64,000 bases of DNA from JAJPHW01 sp963771505 (lineage in GTDB: Bacteria; Acidobacteriota; Terriglobia; Terriglobales; Acidobacteriaceae). A program made the translations under genes and the position numbers. The notes beneath the pieces were generated by a model, which was not told the origin of the DNA, ran no database searches, and saw only the letters and a list, made by a program, of their open reading frames with translations. Position 1 is the stretch's first letter. Every line of letters starts with the position of its first letter. The stretch is from assembly GCA_963771505.1 (NCBI GenBank), contig CAVYTO010000001.1, positions 1,076,417 through 1,140,416 on the forward strand, read 5' to 3'. Below are positions 39,260 to 47,098 of the stretch, in pieces.

Positions 39260-40027
39260 GTGCGAATTCTGTTGTTAAGCGACATCCATGCCAATCTCGA
39301 AGCGCTGGACGCGTGCCTGGCGGTGGCCCCTGCCCACGATCTGGTGATGAACCTGGGTGACGTGGTTGGCTACGGAGCCAGCCCGACTGAGGTCATGGCC
39401 CGGTCACGCGGTCTCGGCGACCACTTTGTCCGCGGCAATCATGACAAGGCTGCGTGTGGTCTGATGGACATCCGGGATTTCAATCCGATTGCCAGCTTCG
39501 CCGCGTTGTGGACCCGAGATCAACTCTCGCCTGAGAACATCGATTGGCTTCGTGCGCTGCCGCAGGGGCCGATCCGCCTCGACGGCGTCGATGATGTGCA
39601 GTTTGTTCACGGATCGCCAGCAGACGAAGATGAGTATGTGGTCACCCCGCAGGAATCACAGGCGCTCATGCAGCAGTCGTCGGTCACGCTAACGTTTTTT
39701 GGCCATACGCATCTTCAAGGTGCGTTTGCGGTCAGGGCTGGCGAAGAAGCCGATCGTAGCGAAGCGCTGTATCCGGAATACAAGACGGTAGGCCAGGCTG
39801 AAACTCTCGAGCTGCAGCTGCGTGAGGGATACCGTTACATGATTAATCCCGGGTCGGTGGGGCAGCCTCGAGACGGAGACTGGCGGGCGGCGTTTGGGCT
39901 GCTGGATACGGATGGCAAAAGAGTGACCTTCTGCCGCGTGCCTTATCCGCTGAAGGAAGCGCAGGAAAAGATTCTTGCCGCCAACCTGCCGCCGCGCCTG
40001 GCTTCGCGGCTGGCTGCGGGAAGATAA
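39260..40027 (+). CDS. Metallophosphoesterase (YfcE/MJ0936-like)
   Basis: The 255-residue protein has the calcineurin-like metal-binding set: SDIHANL, GDVVGYG, GNHDKAA, VHGSP and GHTHLQG. It hydrolyses phosphodiesters or phosphoesters; the natural substrate is unknown. GTG 39260 starts directly ahead of RILLLSDIHAN. A TATAAT (39231-39236) lies 23 bases upstream. The gene is followed after 8 bases by the RNase H fusion gene, so they form an operon. Confidence 0.9.
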   Translation: MRILLLSDIHANLEALDACLAVAPAHDLVMNLGDVVGYGASPTEVMARSRGLGDHFVRGNHDKAACGLMDIRDFNPIASFAALWTRDQLSPENIDWLRALPQGPIRLDGVDDVQFVHGSPADEDEYVVTPQESQALMQQSSVTLTFFGHTHLQGAFAVRAGEEADRSEALYPEYKTVGQAETLELQLREGYRYMINPGSVGQPRDGDWRAAFGLLDTDGKRVTFCRVPYPLKEAQEKILAANLPPRLASRLAAGR

Positions 40028-40035
40028 GCCTGGGC

Positions 40036-40635
40036 ATGACACGCTCGCCGCTCACCGCCGATTTGTTTGAAACACGGGAGAGTCCCCCAGCACGTCACCT
40101 GGTCGCGTTTAGCGACGGTGGAGCTCGTGGAAATCCGGGGCCGAGCGGCTACGGAGTAGTGATTCAGGATGAAACCGGAGCCAAAGTTGCCGCGCTCAGC
40201 GAATATCTGGGTCACCAGACCAACAATTTCGCGGAATATCAGGGATTGATTGCCGCGTTGGAGTTCGCGGTGAAGCAGGATCGCAAGGCACTGAAAGTTT
40301 TGAGCGATTCCGAACTTTTAGTGCGCCAGATCAAGGGCATTTACAAGGTCAAGAATGCGGCCTTGCAGGACCTGCATGGGCGGGCGAAGCAGTTGATCGC
40401 GCAGCTTGAGTGGTTTTCCATCGGGCATGTGCTGCGGGGAAAAAACCAGCAGGCAGATGCCTTGGCCAACGCCGCGATGGATAAAGGGATGGGCCGAGCT
40501 CCTGCGAACGTTGCTGCGCCATCGCCCTCTCCGGCGAGGCTTGAATTCGACGGTGTCGTTCGCGAAGGAAAAATTCAGCTTCTTGAGGGCAGCCTTCCGG
40601 AGGGCACAAGGGTTCAAGTGCGAGTCAAGAAATAA
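40036..40635 (+). CDS. RNase HI family protein with a C-terminal beta module
   Basis: RNase H cleaves RNA in RNA-DNA hybrids. The domain (about 20-150) holds the four acidic residues Asp27 (SDGGARGNPG), Glu67 (NNFAEYQG), Asp91 (LSDSELL) and Asp141 (QQADALAN), so it should be active. A Pro/Ala linker (about 152-167) then leads to 32 residues, DGVVREGKIQLLEGSLPEG.., that resemble the small DUF104/AbrB-like beta modules, an unusual addition. The 20-residue N-terminal extension is also uncommon. It starts 8 bases after the phosphoesterase gene. Confidence 0.88.
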   Translation: MTRSPLTADLFETRESPPARHLVAFSDGGARGNPGPSGYGVVIQDETGAKVAALSEYLGHQTNNFAEYQGLIAALEFAVKQDRKALKVLSDSELLVRQIKGIYKVKNAALQDLHGRAKQLIAQLEWFSIGHVLRGKNQQADALANAAMDKGMGRAPANVAAPSPSPARLEFDGVVREGKIQLLEGSLPEGTRVQVRVKK

Positions 40636-40645
40636 CCACTTAGGT

Positions 40646-41740
40646 CTAGGGTGGCGTGCTCTCGCTGGTTTCCTGAGAAGGCGCGCTTTCGTTTCCGCGT
40701 AGATCGACTGCCGAGACTGAGTAGGAGTAGGTCTTCCCCGCCTGAACGGTCGAATCGCGAAATGCCGCCACATGGACCATCTCATTGGTCACGCGGCTGG
40801 CGGAGCCAGTTCCCTCGCGGCGGTAGACGTGATATCCGGCGAGATCGGCATCGCGCACCGGCGACCAGGTGAGATCGATGAAAGACGGTTGTCCGGGTCC
40901 GGAAAAGACTGCCTGCAATCCCTCGGGGACGGCTGGAGGGAACGTATCGTGGGTGACGACTGCGATTTCAGGCGAACCGTCGCTCTCGACTTGCATTTCC
41001 GCTTTTCCGGGGACATTGGCAGCAGTGACGGTTGAAACCCGGTAGCGATATTGTTTCTCCCACTCGATGCCGCGATCCAAGAACTGAGGAGAAGAACCAA
41101 AGGGGATTTCGGCAAGGGCCGAGTCTGGGCCTTGCCCTGCTTCTTCGCGGTAGAGCCGGAAAAAGTTATGCATGTCCGGTTGGCTGGGCCAATCGACAGG
41201 ATCCCATGAAACCTGGACTCCTTCCGCGGTCGCAGTCGCTTTCACCCCGGTTGGGGCTGCCGCGACTCGAAAAGCTGGCACGCCAACCTGATTCGACAAT
41301 CCGGACGAGCGGCCCGTTTCGTTGTCCACTTCGACTGCGTAAAACAAATTGGAGCCGATATCATTCGAGAGAATGGAATCCGGCAGCACATCCACGTAAC
41401 TTGCTTGAGCTTTTTCCTTGCCCGCCGCGACTTTCGCCGGTGCAACAACTTCCCCGACCTTTTCGCATTTCTGCGTCGATTGCGCGTTGCGGCATACAAT
41501 TGTCGGTCCCTCATGAACGATTGTTTGACGATCGGTGGTGCGGGTGGGAACGGTCCAAGCGAGATAAACGCGGTTCCCTTTTCGTGTCGCGCGCAGATCT
41601 TTAACGGCTTCCGGCAGACGCAACGTTGGCGGAAGAGGGACGCCGGGCGCGCCGCAAGCGACACTTCCCACGAGCAGCGCACCCATGAGCGCGAATGGAA
41701 ATTGTTTCGAGGGGATCGGAATGCGAAATCCAGTGCGCAT
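40646..41740 (-). CDS. Exported fibronectin type III repeat protein
   Basis: The 364 residues begin with a hydrophobic signal segment ending GSVACG, a possible weak lipobox Cys. Three FN3-like domains follow (about 45-145, 160-255, 265-360), each with the WTVP/WDPV/WSPV and tyrosine-corner pattern. A surface or scaffolding role is inferred. The ATG lies directly after the T-run of the terminator of the upstream gene, so there is no room for a ribosome binding site; the start may be further in. Confidence 0.72.
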   Translation of the reverse strand: MRTGFRIPIPSKQFPFALMGALLVGSVACGAPGVPLPPTLRLPEAVKDLRATRKGNRVYLAWTVPTRTTDRQTIVHEGPTIVCRNAQSTQKCEKVGEVVAPAKVAAGKEKAQASYVDVLPDSILSNDIGSNLFYAVEVDNETGRSSGLSNQVGVPAFRVAAAPTGVKATATAEGVQVSWDPVDWPSQPDMHNFFRLYREEAGQGPDSALAEIPFGSSPQFLDRGIEWEKQYRYRVSTVTAANVPGKAEMQVESDGSPEIAVVTHDTFPPAVPEGLQAVFSGPGQPSFIDLTWSPVRDADLAGYHVYRREGTGSASRVTNEMVHVAAFRDSTVQAGKTYSYSVSAVDLRGNESAPSQETSESTPP

Positions 41741-41741
41741 G

Positions 41742-41769
41742 AAAAAGCCCGCCCCATTATAGGGCGGGC
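41742..41769 (-). terminator. Rho-independent terminator of the HExxE protein gene
   Basis: An 8-base stem GCCCGCCC / GGGCGGGC is followed on the minus strand by five Ts. It ends one base before the ATG of the FN3 gene. Confidence 0.8.
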
Positions 41770-41792
41770 CCGGAATAATCCTTCACGCGCAG

Positions 41793-42881
41793 TTAGCTGC
41801 CGTTTGAGCAGACTCCCAGAGACTCACCCTGGAAGCTCAAATACCCGTTAACTGACGTACTCGTCGGAGCGCCAAAGTACGGAAGTAAAACCAAATCCTG
41901 CAGGTTGTAGGTGAAGCCATGCAGAACGTAGTGATAACCGCCGTAATTGGGGTTGCCTTCGAGCGGGTCGCCGACCTCAAGGATGCCGCAAGGAGTATTG
42001 TTGCCGCCGGTATTGACGACCAATGGGTCATCGATCCACTCGCCAACTTCGTGAGAGAGAGCGGAGACATCCTGGGCGAAATCGCCCGGATGGTCCACAT
42101 AAGTTGCGTGCGCATACGACTGGGGACTGCTCTGGTTACCTTCCGAACTGTGATAGCCGCCGATGCAGCAGCCGCCATTCTGCGTCAGATAGACGTCATA
42201 GGTGAGGAAGATCGGGAACGAGTTAGGGCCGATTCCGAATTTGTTGATCAGGTTAGGCAGTTGAGCGTCAAACCAATTGATGTCCACCAAGCCTGCGGTG
42301 AAACCGAATGGCGATCCGGTCTTCCCGTAGTTCGATGGCGGGCTTAGAGTCTGTTCCGCTTCTACCGTGGGCCCACCCAGCAGGATGTGGGAGTTGGTTT
42401 TGGTTTTAACCGTGCCCCAGAAGTTGGCCCGCTGAAAGGCGTCTTCATATTGAGTGGTTCCGACATTCACTCCACCTTGCACGTAGGTCGTGGTGGAGTC
42501 GAAGATCGGAGACTGAACGGTATTCGTTGTCACCGTATTTCCGTTGGAGAGAACGTGCGATGGATCAAACGTGGTCGAGCCGCGGCGCGAACTGATCACG
42601 ATCTTGACGGGAATGATATACACCTGGACCGTGGCGGAGGTGTTGCTGGAGGGTGCAGCTCCGACCATATTGTAGCTGTAGTTCGATCCGCCGTAAGTAA
42701 AAGAACCGTTCCAGGTTTGCAGGGATGTTGCCGGTACAGGAACGTCGTCGCGAAGGTGCGGAGGCATGACCACGTATTTTCCGTGAGGAACGCCAGACGA
42801 ATTGTCCTGAGCGCTACCCAGCCCACAAAGAGATACAACAGTTAGTGCAACGAGTAGATGGGAGACTGATGTTCTTCTCAT
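41793..42881 (-). CDS. Secreted protein with HExxE-type metalloprotease-like motif
   Basis: The 362-residue exported protein (signal peptide 1-24) is not a member of a family I can name. It carries ALSHEVGEWIDDPL followed about 20 residues later by CGILEVGD, a pattern of two zinc-ligand-like segments (HExxE and ExGD) seen in some secreted zinc-dependent proteins. The upstream half has FxGTVKTKTN and TYDVYLTQNGGCCIGGYH, rich in Gly, Cys and Ser. Function is inferred only. AAGGAGAG precedes the ATG. The 365 bases upstream hold only the promoter region of the mini-gene. Confidence 0.65.
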   Translation of the reverse strand: MRRTSVSHLLVALTVVSLCGLGSAQDNSSGVPHGKYVVMPPHLRDDVPVPATSLQTWNGSFTYGGSNYSYNMVGAAPSSNTSATVQVYIIPVKIVISSRRGSTTFDPSHVLSNGNTVTTNTVQSPIFDSTTTYVQGGVNVGTTQYEDAFQRANFWGTVKTKTNSHILLGGPTVEAEQTLSPPSNYGKTGSPFGFTAGLVDINWFDAQLPNLINKFGIGPNSFPIFLTYDVYLTQNGGCCIGGYHSSEGNQSSPQSYAHATYVDHPGDFAQDVSALSHEVGEWIDDPLVVNTGGNNTPCGILEVGDPLEGNPNYGGYHYVLHGFTYNLQDLVLLPYFGAPTSTSVNGYLSFQGESLGVCSNGS

Positions 42882-43122
42882 GACTTACTTACTCTCCTTG
42901 GTTAATTAGACGGTGGCTACCGTCCGCGAACCGGAATGAGTCGACCCCATACTCTGTCAATATCGGGTCCACAAATCTCTTATCGCGGCTCGACGATACT
43001 GAGCTTGCCGATTCGCAAAGTCAATGGGACTTTCCACTAGAAGTGCATAAGAGTAGCAGCACGGGAAATTCGTTCGCGCAACGAGTGAACAAAGCTTTTC
43101 ACGGGGGCCGACAATATTTTTG

Positions 43123-43151
43123 TTGACATATCGACACATAGTGCTCAATAT
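43123..43151 (+). promoter_or_regulatory. Sigma-70 promoter of the Lys/Ala mini-gene
   Basis: A perfect -35 TTGACA (43123-43128) and -10 CAATAT (43146-43151) are separated by exactly 17 bases. An 8-base inverted repeat (TGTGGTGG / CCACCACA, 43154-43180) overlaps the expected start point and could be an operator or a 5' hairpin. Confidence 0.65.
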
Positions 43152-43246
43152 CTTGTGGTGGCATTTTTGAACCCACCACAGAGGGCATAAGCATCACACT
43201 CGGAGTGGGTGTTTGAGGGAAAAATCCAAACGGAGGTTATTTACAC

Positions 43247-43300
43247 ATGGCAACCAAAAAGAAAGCTGCAAAAAAAGCTGCTAAGAAAAAAAAGCACTAG
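43247..43300 (+). CDS. 17-residue Lys/Ala-rich mini-protein (histone-tail-like)
   Basis: The encoded peptide is MATKKKAAKKAAKKKKH. A GGAGG lies 10 bases before the ATG, a good sigma-70 promoter lies about 120 bases upstream, and a terminator follows about 60 bases after the TAG. This compact transcription unit of about 230 bases is what supports a real gene, since the frame itself is too short to judge by coding statistics. The sequence resembles the Lys/Ala tails of bacterial histone-H1-like DNA-binding proteins, but such a short peptide is unusual. It may bind nucleic acid or polyphosphate; this is inference only. Confidence 0.5.
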   Translation: MATKKKAAKKAAKKKKH

Positions 43301-43361
43301 GTATTCATGGCGCAGCGAATCCATTTCGTTGGCCAATCGAGTTTAAAGACGGCCTCTCATG

Positions 43362-43389
43362 AGCCCCGCGCTCACCGAGGGGCTTTTTT
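43362..43389 (+). terminator. Rho-independent terminator after the Lys/Ala mini-gene
   Basis: Stem AGCCCC / GGGGCT with an 11-base loop is followed by TTTTTT. It ends about 60 bases before the MerR gene and closes the mini-gene unit. Confidence 0.75.
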
Positions 43390-43452
43390 ACTTTGCACGA
43401 GCGGGTTGAATGCTGGCCGCAAGCGTGCTAGAAACGCGTTAGGAATTTTCCG

Positions 43453-43857
43453 ATGAGCCTTCGTCAAAAAACTACCGTCCGCACCCACAGCACCGACGAT
43501 TTGGTGATTCCCGACAAGTTGTATTTTCGTATCGGCGAAGTTGCGGAGCTATGCGGCCTCCCGGCCTACGTCCTGCGTTTCTGGGAAACAGAGTTTTCCC
43601 AGATCAAACCGGTGAAAGGCAGCACGGGGCAGAGAATGTACCGCCAAAAAGATGTTGAAAGCGTCCTGCGGATCAAGGCGCTTCTCTACGATCAGGGATT
43701 CACGATCGCGGGAGCGCGGCAACATTTGCGGGAGGAAATCAAGACGGATAAGAAGCAAAGTGCCTTGCCCTTTCCCGCGGCTGCGATTTCCGACCTGCGT
43801 CCGATTCGCCAGGGATTGCGAGAAATCCTGAACATGTTGTCGCCGCGCCACAGTTAG
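43453..43857 (+). CDS. MerR-family transcriptional regulator
   Basis: The 134 residues contain an N-terminal MerR winged helix with RIGEVAELCGLPAYVLRFWETEF and QRMYRQKDVESVLRIK. A short linker helix follows; a metal-ligand or drug-binding domain is absent, so it belongs to the short, HspR/YdcN-like group. The helix-turn-helix starts at residue 27, leaving a 26-residue N-terminal extension. The gene has its own upstream region with a GGAA before the ATG; targets unknown. It precedes the Ser/Thr kinase gene. Confidence 0.85.
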   Translation: MSLRQKTTVRTHSTDDLVIPDKLYFRIGEVAELCGLPAYVLRFWETEFSQIKPVKGSTGQRMYRQKDVESVLRIKALLYDQGFTIAGARQHLREEIKTDKKQSALPFPAAAISDLRPIRQGLREILNMLSPRHS

Positions 43858-43914
43858 ACTTTCTGCGCGCCCTTCGCGAGAAGCGGCATAACCAATCCAT
43901 TTTGATGCGAGGGT

Positions 43915-43920
43915 TATAAT
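43915..43920 (+). promoter_or_regulatory. -10 element TATAAT before the kinase region
   Basis: Perfect TATAAT 15 bases before the ATG of the truncated kinase start. It may now drive the intact kinase gene downstream. Confidence 0.4.
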
Positions 43921-43935
43921 TCGGCTTCCATTCGG

Positions 43936-44085
43936 ATGCTGACGCCAAACACAAAATTAGGGCCTTACGAAATCCAAGCTCCGATTAGAGCCTGCGGAAT
44001 GGGAGAGGTTGAGCCGGTTTGCGGGCGTGAGCGAAGCGGGAACCCGCAGGCGAAATCCCGAACGCAGAGAGGGATCTCTTGTTGA
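43936..44085 (+). pseudogene. Truncated copy of a Ser/Thr kinase N-terminus
   Basis: ATG at 43936 opens a frame whose first 25 residues (TKLGPYEIQAPIRACGMGEV) are a near copy of the start of the intact kinase (KLGPYEIQSPLGAGGMGEV). The similarity then ends abruptly, and the following bases are an inverted-repeat-rich stretch (CGGGcgtgagcgaagCGGG, then AAATCCCGAACG). The frame stops at 44085, overlapping the start of the real kinase. It looks like the remnant of a partial duplication or a mobile short repeat insertion. Confidence 0.55.
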
Positions 44086-46649
44086 ACGCCGGGATCAAAT
44101 TGGGGCCGTATGAGATACAGAGTCCGCTCGGAGCCGGGGGCATGGGTGAGGTCTATCGCGCCCGAGACACGCGACTCGACCGCATCGTCGCAATCAAAAT
44201 ACTCTCAACGTCTTTTGCATCTGACCCCGACCGGCTGCGGCGGTTCGAGCAAGAGGCACGCACGGTAGCAGCGCTGAACCATCCTAATATCCTGGGCATT
44301 CACGACATTGGAACTTACGACGGCACGCCGTATCTCGTGTCAGAACTTCTACAAGGCACGACGCTGCGAGAAAAGTTGGAGAGCGGCCCGCTGCCCTCGC
44401 GTCGCGTGTCAGAGTTGGCGCTTGGCATTGCTCTGGGACTGGCCGCCGCGCATGAGAAGGGCATCGTCCACCGCGACCTGAAGCCAGAAAACATATTTTT
44501 GACCGACGATGGCCGGGTCAAGATTCTCGATTTCGGCCTGGCGAAATTGACCGGCGCGGAAAGTAAGGGCCATCCCGATGTGACGATGACGAGCCCAGTC
44601 ACGCTTCCCGGCGTGGTGATGGGCACGGTCGGCTACATGTCGCCGGAGCAAGTACGCGGAGATGCGACTGACGCGCGTTCCGACATTTTCAGTTTTGGAG
44701 CTGTGCTTTACGAAATGCTTTCCGGAAAGCGGGCGTTCAAGCGGGATACGGCTGCCGAGACCATGACCGCCATCCTTCGCGAGGAACCGGCGGAGCTCTC
44801 GACTTCAGGCTGGCATGGAAGTCCAGGGTGGGAGCGCATCCTGAGCCGATGTCTGGAAAAACTTCCATCGCGGCGGTTTCAATCAGCCAGCGATTTGGCG
44901 TTTGCAATCGAGTCGCTCAGCGGAAGTTCTGTCAGCGTGATCGCGTCGTCGCCCAGTTCAGCTCTTGCACCGCTGTCGCATGCGACGCGATGGCGCGGCT
45001 GGTGGATTGGAATGGCTGCCGCGCTCGCGCTGGCGGCAGCCGCGCTTTTTGCAGGGCGGTGGTCCGTGAAGACCCATCCAGTCTCGTTCACCCGCCTGAC
45101 CTACACGCGAGGTTTGATCACGAACGCCCGCTTCGCCAAAGATGAACAGACGGTTGTATACAGCGCGCAATTCAACAATGATCCGCTGGCAATTTATTCA
45201 GTACGGTCTGAGTATCCGCAGTCGGTGAAAGTCGATCTGCCGAACGCGCACTTGCTGGCACTTTCACCCGCTGGAGATTTGTCGCTCGCGTTGAACGCAG
45301 TGCTTCACAGTCACTTCTATTTGGGTACACTCGCGCAATCGCCGATGTCTGGAGGGTCGCCTCGGCCCATTCAGGATGGTGTGATCTCAGCCGATTATTC
45401 TCCGGATGGAAAATCTTTGGCGGTCACGCGGATGGCTAACGGAAAAGCTCGCGTGGAGTTTCCCGTTGGCAAATCGCTTTACGAGACCAGTGGCTACCTG
45501 GACTATGTGCGGGTCTCGCCCGGTGGCGACCGCGTGGTTTTTGCCGAACATCCTTTTTTTGGAGACGATCGTGGTTTTGTTTCCACAATTGACGCTTCTG
45601 GCAAGCGCAAGCAACTGACGAAGGAATTCGAGAGCATACAAGGCATCGCATGGGTGCCTGACGGAAGGGAAATCTGGTTCACAGCGGCCGATTCTGGACA
45701 ATCGCGGCAGATGCTTGGCGTGGACTTATCGGGAAAGGTGCGCCAGGTTTTTCACGCACCGGACGGCATGACCCTTTTCGACATTGGCGCTGACGGTCGC
45801 GTCCTGATGGTGAGTGAGTCCGATCGATTTGAAGTGACTACCGTCGACGTGGCGACGGGCAAGCAACATCGCGGGCTGGAATGGTTCGACGGCTCCATGG
45901 ATCCGGATGTTTCGCCCGATGGGAAAGCCATTTTGTTCTTTGAGTTCGGCGGGCCGGCGGGTTTGTTGTACAAATCCGTCTATCGCAAACTGGACGGATC
46001 GGCGCCTGTCGATTTAGGGCCGGGATCAGTCTCGCGATTTTCTCCCGATGGCAAAACTGCTGCTGCACTGCTTTTGACTTCTCCCGTGCAGGTCGCTCTA
46101 TATCCGATTGGAGCTGGCCAAAGCCGCACCATTGCAATCGACAAGATGGTCAATGCGAATTGGCTGGACTGGTTCCCTGACGGAAAGCGCCTGTTCATAG
46201 TTGGCGCGCTTGGTAACGAGAATCTCCGAACCTACGTGATGGATAGCAACGGAGGCACGCCGCAGCCACTTGGCCCAGCGGATTGGCGCGCACGCATTTT
46301 TTCGCCGGATGGAAGGCGAATCGCCGGCTCTCTGGGCGACGGGGCGGCGATCTACGATGTGGATACGCAAAAGACGCAGAACGTGAGCGGCATCCAAGCG
46401 GACGACAAGATCTTTGCGTGGAGCGAAGATGGTAAGGGCCTGCTCGTATTTTCCGACGTGCTCGGCGGTTTTTCCGTGACTCGCGTCAATATTGCCGACG
46501 GCAAGCGTACGCCGCTACAATCAATCACCGAAGACGACAAGACAGGTCTGTCGGACCTGCATGTGGAGATATCGCCCGACCGCAAGACGTACGCCTACAG
46601 CGCTTCACGCAGCCTGAGCACGCTGTATGTGGCCGAGGGAATTCAGTAA
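44079..46649 (+). CDS. Membrane Ser/Thr protein kinase with C-terminal PD40/TolB-like propeller
   Basis: The N-terminal kinase domain (about 8-270) has GAGGMGEVYRA, the ATP-binding Lys40, the HRDLKPEN catalytic loop (131-138), DFGLAKL (151) and MSPEQVRG. One transmembrane span (about 308-330, GMAAALALAAAALFAGRW) leads to an extracytoplasmic domain of about 520 residues with PD40 propeller units (YSPDGKSLAV, FSPDGKTAA, FSPDGRRIAG, SPDRKTYAY). Signal sensing in the periplasm with cytoplasmic phosphorylation is inferred. Start is TTG 44079 (or 44082) with GAGAGGGA upstream. A cobalamin-riboswitch gene follows. Confidence 0.93.
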   Translation: MLNAGIKLGPYEIQSPLGAGGMGEVYRARDTRLDRIVAIKILSTSFASDPDRLRRFEQEARTVAALNHPNILGIHDIGTYDGTPYLVSELLQGTTLREKLESGPLPSRRVSELALGIALGLAAAHEKGIVHRDLKPENIFLTDDGRVKILDFGLAKLTGAESKGHPDVTMTSPVTLPGVVMGTVGYMSPEQVRGDATDARSDIFSFGAVLYEMLSGKRAFKRDTAAETMTAILREEPAELSTSGWHGSPGWERILSRCLEKLPSRRFQSASDLAFAIESLSGSSVSVIASSPSSALAPLSHATRWRGWWIGMAAALALAAAALFAGRWSVKTHPVSFTRLTYTRGLITNARFAKDEQTVVYSAQFNNDPLAIYSVRSEYPQSVKVDLPNAHLLALSPAGDLSLALNAVLHSHFYLGTLAQSPMSGGSPRPIQDGVISADYSPDGKSLAVTRMANGKARVEFPVGKSLYETSGYLDYVRVSPGGDRVVFAEHPFFGDDRGFVSTIDASGKRKQLTKEFESIQGIAWVPDGREIWFTAADSGQSRQMLGVDLSGKVRQVFHAPDGMTLFDIGADGRVLMVSESDRFEVTTVDVATGKQHRGLEWFDGSMDPDVSPDGKAILFFEFGGPAGLLYKSVYRKLDGSAPVDLGPGSVSRFSPDGKTAAALLLTSPVQVALYPIGAGQSRTIAIDKMVNANWLDWFPDGKRLFIVGALGNENLRTYVMDSNGGTPQPLGPADWRARIFSPDGRRIAGSLGDGAAIYDVDTQKTQNVSGIQADDKIFAWSEDGKGLLVFSDVLGGFSVTRVNIADGKRTPLQSITEDDKTGLSDLHVEISPDRKTYAYSASRSLSTLYVAEGIQ

Positions 46650-46704
46650 TCGAAGTACCCGCTTCTCGCGCGATAGCGGGATTTCGTAACTCCTCTATTC
46701 ACCG

Positions 46705-46728
46705 TGAATTCTTGCGCTCAGCATGACA
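46705..46728. repeat. Dispersed intergenic repeat, copy 2
   Basis: On the minus strand TGTCATGCTGAGCGCAAGAATTC, the same family as the copy at 5760-5788, with one inserted C. Confidence 0.5.
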
Positions 46729-46886
46729 TGGGTTTGAGAATTTCCAGAGCGCGGCACGGAATTGTGTGGGAATCGCCCTGAAGCGGGCACATACGTGGAT
46801 TGTCAAACTGCCTGACCTTGCTGACCAATCTCTGTTCTGTTAGATTTTTCCAGCGGCGAGAAATTGCCGCACACAATTGAATATTT

Positions 46887-47059
46887 GGTTCGCGCATCCT
46901 CAACGCCTGAGGGAAGCGGGTGAGAATCCCGCGCTGCCGCGCAACTGTAAGCGAGGAAATCCGCAGCCGGTCACTGGGTGAAGCCCGGGAAGGCCGGTTG
47001 CAGTAATACGGACTTGATTGAAGTCCTCCACTCGCGAAGCCAGGAGACCGGCGCGAACC
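46887..47059 (+). ncRNA. Cobalamin (AdoCbl) riboswitch
   Basis: The outer P1 stem pairs GGTTCGCGC (46887-46895) with GCGCGAACC (47051-47059). Inside lie the conserved core GGTGAGAATCCCGCGCTGCC and CGCAACTGT, then the B12 box GCCAGGAGACCGGC at about 47039-47052. It lies directly upstream of a BtuB-like receptor ORF, which is its classic position. High cobalamin would sequester the ribosome binding site and shut off the gene. Confidence 0.92.
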
Positions 47060-47098
47060 GCCACCACCAACCCCTTTCGCGTGACAAAGGAGGAGTGC

